In this document: one piece after another, positions 1 to 6,188 of the stretch | Numbering within the stretch: position 1 is the stretch's first letter | How the letters are laid out: each line of letters opens with the position of its first letter | From: Candidatus Fermentibacterales bacterium | Lineage (GTDB): Bacteria; Fermentibacterota; Fermentibacteria; Fermentibacterales; JAFGKQ01 | Length of the DNA: 6,724 nt | Direction: 5' to 3' | Assembly (NCBI GenBank): GCA_016928495.1 | Contig: JAFGKQ010000146.1 | Coordinates: 1-6,724 of the forward strand | Notes under the pieces: model-generated | Database searches by the model: none | What the model was told of the DNA's origin: nothing | What the model saw: only the letters and a program-made list of their open reading frames with translations | Position numbers and translations under genes: made by a program

Positions 1-1
1 A

Positions 2-496
2 GCTGTGGTCGCCCAGAGCACTCGGTGTGTTGTCGGCGAGCGTCGAAGGCCAGCCGCCCTGGGACATCTCCGTGTTCACGACGAGCCAGAACTGCGTGGC
101 GAGCGTGATCTCGGGGCTGTAGCAGCAAGGCGAGCAGTGCATGGCCTGAATGGACGTCTGGTGGAGCAGAGTGGTCGGAGCACCCACGCCGCCGTTCCAG
201 AGCTCGGAGTAGAACGACGATGTATCCCATGGATAGAGCTCGACCCAGTGGTAGAACCAGAGCTCGACGTCCTCCGCCCACCAGAACCCGACGCCTGGCG
301 GGATGAAGTCCTCCGCGTCGAACCAGGTGCCCCTGTAGGTGCCTCCCCAGGTGATCCACCAGCCGGTGCCGTCGTCGTACTGCAGCAGTACGTCTGTCTC
401 TCCCACCGGCACGGGCCTCTCGAGCGCTGCGTAAGGCGCCAGGGCGGGAGCTGCCGAGGCCGCCAGCAGGCTCATCGCTACGAGCCATCTTCTCAT
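2..496 (-). CDS. Secreted Trp-rich protein of unknown function, C-terminus cut by window edge
   Basis: Reading down from ATG at 496 gives 165 uninterrupted codons to the window edge, so the gene is partial at its 3' end. A good Shine-Dalgarno (GGAGGTG, 512-506) lies 9 nt before the ATG. Residues 1-20 (MRRWLVAMSLLAASAAPALA) form a textbook signal peptide, with basic n-region, hydrophobic core and an Ala-x-Ala site, so the product is exported. The mature part is very rich in aromatic residues (WW at 46-47 and 72-73, YPWD at 88-91, many single W/F/Y), has DDGT at 41-44, and carries C121, C124 and C125 in a CSPCC cluster. The pattern YPWDTSSFY..LWNGG, followed near 141-157 by NTEM..GGWPS.L.DNTP, resembles beta-rich exported proteins I associate with uncultured FCB-type bacteria. 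That association is from memory. I cannot assign a function. The long plus-strand frame across the same bases has no recognisable features. Confidence 0.82.
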   Translation of the reverse strand, partial: MRRWLVAMSLLAASAAPALAPYAALERPVPVGETDVLLQYDDGTGWWITWGGTYRGTWFDAEDFIPPGVGFWWAEDVELWFYHWVELYPWDTSSFYSELWNGGVGAPTTLLHQTSIQAMHCSPCCYSPEITLATQFWLVVNTEMSQGGWPSTLADNTPSALGDHS

Positions 497-505
497 GCCG
501 TTCCA

Positions 506-512
506 CACCTCC
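506..512 (-). promoter_or_regulatory. Ribosome binding site of the secreted-protein gene
   Basis: Read on the minus strand this is GGAGGTG, a strong match to the anti-Shine-Dalgarno sequence, 9 nt before the ATG at 496-494. It supports the chosen start of a gene whose end lies outside the window. Confidence 0.7.
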
Positions 513-558
513 GGTACACACACTCCGGAAGCGAAGGGCGGAAGTCAAGCCCGGCGCA

Positions 559-587
559 TTTACACCGGAGCGGCGGGTTGGTACTGT
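559..587 (+). promoter_or_regulatory. Candidate sigma-70-type promoter for the Tim44/TerB gene
   Basis: TTTACA at 559-564 (5 of 6 to TTGACA) is followed by exactly 17 nt and then TACTGT at 582-587. The -10 is only a fair match (3 of 6), but TGG directly before it fits an extended -10. Transcription would start near 594, giving a leader of about 70 nt before the TTG at 664. It sits in the 167-bp divergent gap between two genes, where a promoter is required. The minus strand of the same gap has a lone TTGACT (548-543) but no convincing -10 at the right distance. Inferred from pattern only. Confidence 0.35.
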
Positions 588-652
588 TCTGCAGTCAGTC
601 TGCTGCGGACGGCTCCATGCCGTCCCGTCGGATAACACATTCTGGAGCGATC

Positions 653-657
653 GGAGG
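653..657 (+). promoter_or_regulatory. Ribosome binding site fixing a TTG start
   Basis: GGAGG ends 6 nt before TTG at 664. The spacing is ideal and no ATG is available in this frame before the hydrophobic leader, so this site decides the TTG as the start. The next in-frame GTG (codon 14) would remove the basic residues before the hydrophobic segment. Confidence 0.75.
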
Positions 658-663
658 ATCCCC

Positions 664-2577
664 TTGAGGCTCATCAGGTCCGGGAGAGCCCGCGGTATCG
701 CGGTGGTGCTTGCCGTTCTGGTCGTGATGATGGTCGCGGACCTGGCCCTGGCCCGTGTGGGCGGAGGCCAGCGCTACGGCGGAGGCAGCTCCGGAGGAGG
801 AGGCGGGGGCGGAGACGGTTTCGGGATCATCTTCTACTACCTGATACAGCTTGCCTTCAGGTACCCCGTCGTTGGAGTCCCTCTCCTGATCGTCGCCGTG
901 TTCCTGTTCGTCAAGTTCGGCAAGCACGCGCGCAGCGCCCAGACCGGACACACGATCCAGAGGGCCCAGAGGATGTCCAGGGAGCAGAGCGCCCAGCAGA
1001 GGCAGCGGAACCTGGAGCAGCTCCAGCAGAGGGACCCCGGCTTCCAGGAGCAGGCGTTCGTCGAGAGGATGAACACCGCGTTCCTCAAGCTCCAGGAGCA
1101 CTACTCGAAGCAGGACCTGACCGATGTCGAGGCCCTGCTGTCCGACGGTGTGCGCGAGAGGTTCAGGCTCCAGCTCGAGATGGACCGATCGGAGGGCATC
1201 CGCAATGCGCTCGAGAGCCCCAGGATCCTGTCCTCGAGGATCGTTTCCGTTGGCAGCGACAGGCACTTCGACACGATCCATGTCGAGTTCAAGGCCACGG
1301 GGACGGATGTAGACTACGACCTGAAGACTGGCAAGAAGGTCCGCACCAACACGTCCTCCCCCTTCACGGAGTACTGGAGCTTCATGCGCAAGCCGGGGGC
1401 ACAGACCCTGCAGAAGCCCGGCCTGGTGGAAGGCTTCTGCCCCAACTGCGGGATGCACCTCGAGATGACCGACACGGGCAAGTGTGGAGCCTGCGACTCG
1501 GTCATCACCAGCGGAGAGTACGACTGGGTGCTGACCGAGATAACCCAGGAGATGGAGTGGCAGGCGATATCGGACCCCGCCAGGATTCCCGGCTACTCGA
1601 AGATGGTTCAGCTCGACCCGGGCTTCAGCGTGCAGCACATCGAGGACAGGACATCGGTCATCTTCTGGCGGCTGATGTCCGCCCACTTCCACAACGACCC
1701 GGATGCCATGAGGAAGGTGCTGCACCCAGACTTCATGGCCGAGTACGCACCTCGCCTGAGGAAGCAGCAGGACGGCTCCTGGGTCTACTTCAGGGAGGCA
1801 GCGATAGGCGCGGTCGAGATACAGGCCATCAGGCCGGCGGAGCAGGACGACGGTGTCGACACGGTAGAGGTCCTGGTGAAGTGGTCGGCCCGGAACGCCT
1901 ACAGGGACGGCGAGGGGCGCAGCCGCGGCGCCGGCGACAAGTCCATAAGGCCACAGCTCTACGTCCTTGGCAGGAAGCATGGCGTCACCACCCCCGCGGG
2001 CCAGAGCTTCCGCTCGGCCCACTGCCCGGGCTGTGGTGCCCCGTTCGAGGGAGGAGGGACCGGCAGTTGCGACTACTGCGGAAGGCCCCTTAACGACGGT
2101 TCGCAGGACTGGGTCCTCATGGACGTGCAGAGCTTCTCGGCAAGCCGGATAAGCGCCGAGGCCGGCGGCGGCATCGGGCGGCCCGCCACCGTGCCCTCGG
2201 AGGTCCTGCTGGCCGGGATGGCCGCAGCCATGTTCATAGACGGCAACGTGGACGAGAAGGAAGAGAAGATGCTGCGCGACTTCGCCGCCGCGCGTCAGAT
2301 CAGCGACGAGACGCTCGAGGGCATACTGGCCAGCGTGAGGTCGGGGGAGAACCTGCCGATCCCCTCGACTCCGCAGGAAGCCAGGGAGATACTCGCGGCG
2401 ATGGCCAGGGTCATCCTGGCCGACGGTAAGGTGACGCGGGCAGAGAACAGCATGCTGGTCGCCTACGGCGCGGCAAAGGGCATGACCCCGGCGGACGTCG
2501 GGCTGATACTCAACCAGCAGAAGGTGCTTCTCTACAGGGAGGCGAAGGCTGCCATCAAGTCGATGAAGGGGGCCTGA
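664..2577 (+). CDS. Membrane-anchored protein with two Tim44-like/zinc-ribbon units and a TerB-like C-terminus
   Basis: 637 residues from a TTG start. Order of parts: basic N-terminus and hydrophobic segment 11-30 ending in ALA (signal peptide or anchor); Gly-rich stretch 33-52 beginning RVGGG, as in bacterial Tim44-domain proteins; transmembrane helix about 64-84; charged Gln-rich, possibly coiled segment 90-122; Tim44-like unit 1 (from DPGF at 124) ending in a zinc ribbon, C259/C262/C274/C277; unit 2 (DPGF at 318) with an identical ribbon, C454/C457/C469/C472; and a TerB-like helical domain, about 511-632, with acidic motifs DGNVDEKEE (526) and DGKVTRAEN (587). Tim44-like domains are known for membrane or protein contact, and TerB domains for acidic metal-binding helices. 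The precise role is unknown. If the leader is cleaved, the ribbons and TerB part face the cytoplasm. It diverges from the secreted-protein gene and converges on tyrA with a 23-bp overlap. Domain names come from motif recognition, not a profile search. Confidence 0.88.
   Translation: MRLIRSGRARGIAVVLAVLVVMMVADLALARVGGGQRYGGGSSGGGGGGGDGFGIIFYYLIQLAFRYPVVGVPLLIVAVFLFVKFGKHARSAQTGHTIQRAQRMSREQSAQQRQRNLEQLQQRDPGFQEQAFVERMNTAFLKLQEHYSKQDLTDVEALLSDGVRERFRLQLEMDRSEGIRNALESPRILSSRIVSVGSDRHFDTIHVEFKATGTDVDYDLKTGKKVRTNTSSPFTEYWSFMRKPGAQTLQKPGLVEGFCPNCGMHLEMTDTGKCGACDSVITSGEYDWVLTEITQEMEWQAISDPARIPGYSKMVQLDPGFSVQHIEDRTSVIFWRLMSAHFHNDPDAMRKVLHPDFMAEYAPRLRKQQDGSWVYFREAAIGAVEIQAIRPAEQDDGVDTVEVLVKWSARNAYRDGEGRSRGAGDKSIRPQLYVLGRKHGVTTPAGQSFRSAHCPGCGAPFEGGGTGSCDYCGRPLNDGSQDWVLMDVQSFSASRISAEAGGGIGRPATVPSEVLLAGMAAAMFIDGNVDEKEEKMLRDFAAARQISDETLEGILASVRSGENLPIPSTPQEAREILAAMARVILADGKVTRAENSMLVAYGAAKGMTPADVGLILNQQKVLLYREAKAAIKSMKGA
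1033..1533 (+). repeat. Internal protein repeat, unit 1 (Tim44-like plus zinc ribbon)
   Basis: Residues 124-290 of the membrane protein. The unit opens with DPGF (124-127), continues through a helical Tim44-like part, reaches the ribbon CxxC-x11-CxxC (259-277) and ends at DWVL (287-290). The landmarks recur in unit 2 at an offset of 194-195 residues. The repeat is visible in the protein, not as near-identical DNA, so the duplication is old. Confidence 0.75.
1615..2118 (+). repeat. Internal protein repeat, unit 2 (Tim44-like plus zinc ribbon)
   Basis: Residues 318-485 of the same protein: DPGF at 318-321, ribbon C454/C457/C469/C472 with the same CxxC-x11-CxxC spacing, and DWVL at 482-485. The Cys and DWVL landmarks lie exactly 195 residues after those of unit 1, and DPGF 194 after. 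The middle part differs in sequence between units (for example, WVYFREAAIGAVEIQAI in unit 2 has no close match), so the two copies may bind different partners. Confidence 0.75.
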
Positions 2578-3622
2578 GCCCGAGAGCGTCTGCGGCGCCG
2601 GCGAGCAGCTCTTCCAGCTCTCTTCCGGGCCTGCGGAAGGCATCGAGCACCGTTCCGAAGCTCCCGGCGAGATCATCGAGCGCCCCGGGAACGAACCGGT
2701 TCCGGGCGGCCATGTCGACCAGGAGGTCGGGGCTCTCCGCCACCTGATGGCGCACGAGCTCGAGCAGCAGCCTGGATGATCTTCCCAGCCTTGCCTCATC
2801 GAGCCCGGGAAGTCCTGACCGGCACATCGCCAGGCCGGCGGACAGGAGGACCGCCGGTCTCGTGACCTGGACCCTGGACATCAGCTCATCGTGCTCCTCG
2901 GCAGCCATCCGCACGATCACGAGCTCCCAGGACGACATCAGGCCTTCGACACGGGACACCAGCGCGGGATCGCCTCCACTGCCGCAGAGGAACACCGTCT
3001 CCCCGCGGACCGGCTCCGTCCCGGGCCCGAACATGGGATGGCAGGACAGGAACGACCCCCGGCAGCAACGCTCCAGCACACGCCCGATCGGCTGCTTCAC
3101 CGAGGAGGTCTCCACCAGGATCGAGTCCGCCCGCATCGCTCCGCAGGCCTCCTCTACGACGGCCTCCGCCTGCCGCATGGGCACCGCCACGAAGACCAGG
3201 TCGCTCGATTCGAGCGCTCCGGGAGATGACACCCCCCTGGGAGGATCCAGGACTAGCGTCCTGAGGCCGCTCCCCTCGAGCAGGCGCACCAGTAGCGATC
3301 CCATCGCACCCATGCCTCCGACCACGCAGGCGGTCGCCCTTCCCTGCACCCGCCTGCACATGCCGACCACGAGCCGGAAGACCTCTACCAGATCCCCGGC
3401 GTGGTCCGCAGAGCCAACGCGGTCCCTGACCCGCTCGATTACCTCCCTCTCCCTGTCCGGATCATCCCTGCCTATCCCCAGCAGGTCTTTCTCCCGCCCG
3501 ATCCTCCTCGCCAGCGCCGCCCTCTCGTTCAGGAGCGAGAGCAGCCAGGTGTCGACCTCGTCTATTCGCCGTCTGAGCTCCGCAATTGCCGTCTCACCAC
3601 GATCCGCCACTTGTACTCCCAT
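2555..3622 (-). CDS. tyrA: Bifunctional chorismate mutase / prephenate dehydrogenase (T-protein)
   Basis: Converts chorismate to prephenate and then, by NAD-dependent oxidative decarboxylation, to 4-hydroxyphenylpyruvate, the tyrosine precursor. I chose ATG at 3622 (355 residues), where AAGGAG lies 8 nt upstream. The frame stays open to 3694 but the extra 24 codons are Gly/Pro/Ala-rich, cross the hairpin and have no family match. AroQ mutase domain about 11-95: ELRRRIDEVD at 15-24, R34, K45, DPDRE at 54-58. Dehydrogenase domain: Rossmann GGMGAMG (102-108), D126 after the second strand (suggesting NAD rather than NADP), SSVK (173-176), HPMFGP with catalytic-type H195 (E. coli TyrA H197), EHD at 243-245, and a helical C-terminal region that aligns by eye with E. 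coli TyrA to near the end. Length is close to E. coli TyrA (373). No ACT domain is present. It is last in the operon and overlaps the convergent gene by 23 bp. Confidence 0.94.
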   Translation of the reverse strand: MGVQVADRGETAIAELRRRIDEVDTWLLSLLNERAALARRIGREKDLLGIGRDDPDREREVIERVRDRVGSADHAGDLVEVFRLVVGMCRRVQGRATACVVGGMGAMGSLLVRLLEGSGLRTLVLDPPRGVSSPGALESSDLVFVAVPMRQAEAVVEEACGAMRADSILVETSSVKQPIGRVLERCCRGSFLSCHPMFGPGTEPVRGETVFLCGSGGDPALVSRVEGLMSSWELVIVRMAAEEHDELMSRVQVTRPAVLLSAGLAMCRSGLPGLDEARLGRSSRLLLELVRHQVAESPDLLVDMAARNRFVPGALDDLAGSFGTVLDAFRRPGRELEELLAGAADALGLRPPSST

Positions 3623-3630
3623 CTCCTCCG

Positions 3631-3636
3631 CTCCTT
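3631..3636 (-). promoter_or_regulatory. Ribosome binding site deciding the tyrA start
   Basis: AAGGAG on the minus strand, 8 nt before ATG at 3622-3620. A second GGAGGAG directly touches the ATG and is too close to serve it. That one, or GGGAG at 3620-3616, could instead serve a GTG four codons inside (3610-3608), so a start four codons shorter cannot be excluded. Confidence 0.6.
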
Positions 3637-3663
3637 CCGTTCGATATCCCCCAGGACGCGGAA

Positions 3664-3691
3664 GGGCCGCGGGCACTCCTGCCCGCGGCCC
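3664..3691 (-). terminator. Perfect 12-bp GC hairpin between aroC and tyrA (attenuator, weak terminator or processing element)
   Basis: 3664-3675 (GGGCCGCGGGCA on the plus strand) is the exact reverse complement of 3680-3691, with a 4-nt loop (GGAG as read in the operon transcript). It lies about 33 nt after the aroC stop and about 40 nt before the tyrA start. No U-run follows on the operon strand (TTCCGCG) or on the other strand (CCACCTC), so it is not a canonical intrinsic terminator, although the stem is very stable. Partial termination, transcript stabilisation or an RNA-processing role fits the position. The stem is certain from the sequence. The function and the 'terminator' label are guesses. 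Confidence 0.55.
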
Positions 3692-3724
3692 CACCTCACG
3701 CTCCGGATCGCCGCTAGTCGGGGA

Positions 3725-4885
3725 TCATGTGCCCCCGATCGCAGGCAGCCGCCCGAAGCCGCGGGCGGGCAGCGGGCCTCCGGGGTATCGGCTGTCCCTG
3801 TTCATGATGCCGGAGAGAAGCTCCGCCGGACACACCTCGGTCATGCGCTGTAGCACGCTGTCCGCAGCAACCAGGGCAGCCATGGCCTCCGCGACCGGAC
3901 CGATCCTGGGGCACAGGAAGGGATCGTGTCTTCCCTTCACGGAGATGGAGGCCTCCTTCCCGGTCAGGTCGATCGTGCTCTGAGGCACGGCTATGGAGGG
4001 CGTGGGCTTCACGGCAAGCCTCATCGACACTCTCTGTCCGGTGGAGACACCTCCCAGTATGCCTCCGCAGCGGTTGCTCACCGGCCCGTCCGCCGAGAGC
4101 TGGTCATTGGCACTGCTGCCGCTCATCCGGGACAGCTCGAAGCCCGACCCGAACTCGATTCCCTTCACGGCGCCGATGGAGAGCATCGCGCCTGCAAGGC
4201 AGGCATCCAGCCTGCCGAACACGGGGGACCCCAGGCCGGAAGGCAGCCCGTCCACGAAGACCCCGACGATGCCGCCTACCGAGTCGCCCCCGGCTACGGC
4301 ATGGTCCACCCGGCTTTCCATCGCAGCCAGCACCGCCTGGTCGGGACACCGCAGAGGGTTGGTCCCGGCAAAGTCCAGATCGAGACACCCTGCCTCCACC
4401 TCGCCCGCCGCGAGCGTGCAGGATCGTATCGATACTCCGAAGCCGGCAAGGAAGCACCTCGCCACGGCTCCTGCGGCCACCCGGCCCACGGTCTCGCGGC
4501 CCGAGGACCTTCCGCCCCCGGGCGGCGGCGCGGAACCGTACTTCAGGAAATGCCCCAGATCGGCGTGTCCCGGTCTCAGAAGCCCCTCTATCGAGTCGTA
4601 GTCGCCGCTGCGCGCGTCCTCGTTCGCCACGACGAGGGCTATGGGCGATCCAAGCGTCATGTCACCGGGGCCCAGGCCCGACAGCACGCTCACCAGATCC
4701 GCTTCGCGCCTGCCGGAGGAGAAGCGGGACCTTCCCGGCCTCCTGCGGTCGAGGTCCGACTGAATCGAGCAGAGAGGGACCCGGACTCCCGCCGGGACTC
4801 CGTCCACGACCGCGCCGACAGCTCTGCCGTGTGACTCGCCGAAGGTGGTGACCCTGAGGTAGTGCCCGAAGCAGCTTCCGGTCAT
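3725..4885 (-). CDS. aroC: Chorismate synthase
   Basis: Seventh shikimate step: EPSP to chorismate, using reduced FMN, in the cytoplasm. The start is ATG at 4885 (386 residues), because family similarity begins at once (FGHYLRVTTFGESHG). The frame is open upstream to 5077, but that stretch lies inside aroA and has no family match. Seen: GESHG 16-20 with H19, DLDRRRPGRS 44-53, RPGHADL 104-110 with H107 (the family's two catalytic His), GRSSGRET 125-132, GDSVGG 200-205, AVKGIEFG 239-246, GGILGG 274-279, KPTPSI 293-298, RHDP 319-322 with D321. Odd: after KYG (115-117), where most homologues have an RDxR-like motif, this protein reads SAPPP. The rest of the FMN/EPSP pocket looks intact. It starts one base after the aroA stop. 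A hairpin-bearing spacer separates it from tyrA. Confidence 0.96.
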   Translation of the reverse strand: MTGSCFGHYLRVTTFGESHGRAVGAVVDGVPAGVRVPLCSIQSDLDRRRPGRSRFSSGRREADLVSVLSGLGPGDMTLGSPIALVVANEDARSGDYDSIEGLLRPGHADLGHFLKYGSAPPPGGGRSSGRETVGRVAAGAVARCFLAGFGVSIRSCTLAAGEVEAGCLDLDFAGTNPLRCPDQAVLAAMESRVDHAVAGGDSVGGIVGVFVDGLPSGLGSPVFGRLDACLAGAMLSIGAVKGIEFGSGFELSRMSGSSANDQLSADGPVSNRCGGILGGVSTGQRVSMRLAVKPTPSIAVPQSTIDLTGKEASISVKGRHDPFLCPRIGPVAEAMAALVAADSVLQRMTEVCPAELLSGIMNRDSRYPGGPLPARGFGRLPAIGGT

Positions 4886-4886
4886 G

Positions 4887-6188
4887 TCATCCCTCCAGGA
4901 GGGCTTCCAGCGCCTCCGCGAACCGCGGATAGGAGACGGCAACGCTCTGCTCGCCGGCGATGCTGCGGAACTCCGACCCGGCGAGGAGTGATGCCACGGA
5001 GAGGGCCATCGCGATCCGATGATCCGACCCAGAGGACAGACCGGCGCAGGGAGAGAGCCGGCAGGGCCCCTCAACAACGAGGTCGTCTCCCTCCGCGTGG
5101 ATACTGGCTCCCATCCTGCCGAGCTGACCGCAGATCGCCCCCAGCCTGTCCGACTCCTTGACCCGCAGCTCCCCCAGCCCCTTGAAGAGAGTCCGTCCTC
5201 TGGCCTGGCTGGCGACCAGCGCGAGCACCGGGATCTCGTCGATCATGGAGGGGACCTCGCGGGACGCGACCGTGCAGCCACGAAGGCCGATCCGGCTGCC
5301 GGAACGGACCCGGATGGCCCCGTGAGGCTCCGGGTAGTAGCCGGACAGGCTGACGGAGACGTCTGCGCCCATTCTCCTTAGCACTCTGAGGAATCCGGTC
5401 CTCGATGGACTAAGCAGCGCGTTGGGCACGCTCACCTCACTGTCCGGCAGGACCGCGGCAGCGCACAGCAGGAAGGCTGCCGAGGATGGGTCTCCCGGCA
5501 CCCTGAGCCCCGATGGCATCCTCAGATCGCTCCTCGAGACGCTGCAGCTCCTGCGTCCTCTCCTGACCACCTCCGCCCCGAAGATCTCCAAAAGGCGCTC
5601 CGTATGGTCACGGCTCTCGTGCTGCTCCACGACCGTGGTGCTCCCACCCTCCGCCTGTGCCCCTGCGAGCAGGACGGCACTCTTCAACTGGGCACTGGGC
5701 ACCGGAGTGGCGAACTCCGGGAGACACCTCGGGGGCGAGCAGCCGCGGATGCTCACCGGGCAGCAGCCGTTGATGCAGTCGATCGAGGCTCCCATTCTCG
5801 CGAGAGGCTCTGCCACCCTTGCCATGGGCCGTCGTCTCAGCGAGGAGTCGCCGTCGAGCATGAAGCTGCCGGGAGCACCGGTCAGCACGCCCATGAGAAG
5901 CCTGATGGTCGTGCCGGAGTTGCCGCAGTCCACTCTCGCGCAGTCCGGCATCCGACCGGCTGCGCCCCTTACGAGCAGGGCCCCTCCTCGAAGGGTGGAG
6001 ACCTCGCCCCCGAGGGCCCGCACGGCCTCCGCGCTGGAGCAGACATCGACGCAGGGAGACAGGTTATGCACGACGGACTCCCCGGTAGCCAGGAGCGACA
6101 TGAGCAGCACCCTGTGGGAGATCGACTTGTCTCCCGGGACCTCGACCGCTCCGCGAAGCCTGAGCGAGGTGAGCGCGCAGGTGCTCAC
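4887..6188 (-). CDS. aroA: EPSP synthase (3-phosphoshikimate 1-carboxyvinyltransferase)
   Basis: Sixth shikimate step: shikimate-3-phosphate plus PEP to EPSP. 433 residues from GTG at 6188, the usual family length. Two-domain fold with the expected residues: GDKSISHR 19-26 (K21, S22, R26), GNSGTTIRL 89-97, RRRP 118-121, [13 protein letters not shown] 164-176, [10 protein letters not shown] 191-200, PGDPSSAAF 231-239, catalytic-type D317 in MIDEIP and E345 in KESDR, DHRIAMA 389-395, and VSYPRF 418-423 near the end. GNSGTTIRL and VSYPRF are closer to the Bacillus-type enzyme than to E. coli AroA, which has NAGTAMR at the first of these. Translation is coupled at both ends: GTGA shared with the upstream DAHP synthase stop, and one base between its TGA and the aroC ATG. 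Confidence 0.96.
   Translation of the reverse strand: MSTCALTSLRLRGAVEVPGDKSISHRVLLMSLLATGESVVHNLSPCVDVCSSAEAVRALGGEVSTLRGGALLVRGAAGRMPDCARVDCGNSGTTIRLLMGVLTGAPGSFMLDGDSSLRRRPMARVAEPLARMGASIDCINGCCPVSIRGCSPPRCLPEFATPVPSAQLKSAVLLAGAQAEGGSTTVVEQHESRDHTERLLEIFGAEVVRRGRRSCSVSRSDLRMPSGLRVPGDPSSAAFLLCAAAVLPDSEVSVPNALLSPSRTGFLRVLRRMGADVSVSLSGYYPEPHGAIRVRSGSRIGLRGCTVASREVPSMIDEIPVLALVASQARGRTLFKGLGELRVKESDRLGAICGQLGRMGASIHAEGDDLVVEGPCRLSPCAGLSSGSDHRIAMALSVASLLAGSEFRSIAGEQSVAVSYPRFAEALEALLEG
4891..4896 (-). promoter_or_regulatory. Ribosome binding site of aroC, inside the end of aroA
   Basis: GGAGGG on the minus strand lies in the last codons of aroA and 5 nt before the aroC ATG at 4885. Ribosomes ending aroA at 4889-4887 would sit on it, which supports translational coupling and the 4885 start. 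Confidence 0.7.

Noticed and set aside
5-667. A 220-codon plus-strand open frame across the secreted-protein gene and the divergent gap
   Set aside because: Arg/Val/Gly/Pro-rich with no domain or ribosome site. The opposite strand has a signal peptide, strong ribosome site and a known-style signature.
778-816. Purine-rich GGAGG-like run as a possible DNA repeat or regulatory tract
   Set aside because: It simply codes for the Gly/Ser-rich stretch after the leader, a known feature of Tim44-domain membrane proteins.
595-2799. A 734-codon open frame on the minus strand across the Tim44/TerB gene
   Set aside because: It mirrors the plus-strand gene codon for codon, has no family motif, and its first part runs through tyrA in the wrong frame. 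Long antisense frames are expected in GC-rich coding DNA. The plus frame has the ribbons, leader and ribosome site.
3664-3691. The aroC-tyrA hairpin as a classical Rho-independent terminator
   Set aside because: No U-run follows the stem on either strand, so the classical reading is rejected. The stem itself is kept as an element of unknown function.
3623-3694. A 24-codon N-terminal extension of TyrA
   Set aside because: It would translate through the hairpin into a Gly/Pro/Ala-rich stretch with no mutase similarity. The ATG at 3622 has AAGGAG at the right distance.
2862-3983. A 373-codon plus-strand open frame opposite tyrA and the aroC end
   Set aside because: Ser/Pro/Thr/Arg-rich shadow product. 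The minus strand has unambiguous TyrA and AroC motifs throughout.
4886-5077. A 64-codon N-terminal extension of chorismate synthase
   Set aside because: It lies inside aroA in another frame, has no family similarity, and the ATG at 4885 has its own ribosome site and starts right at the conserved N-terminus.
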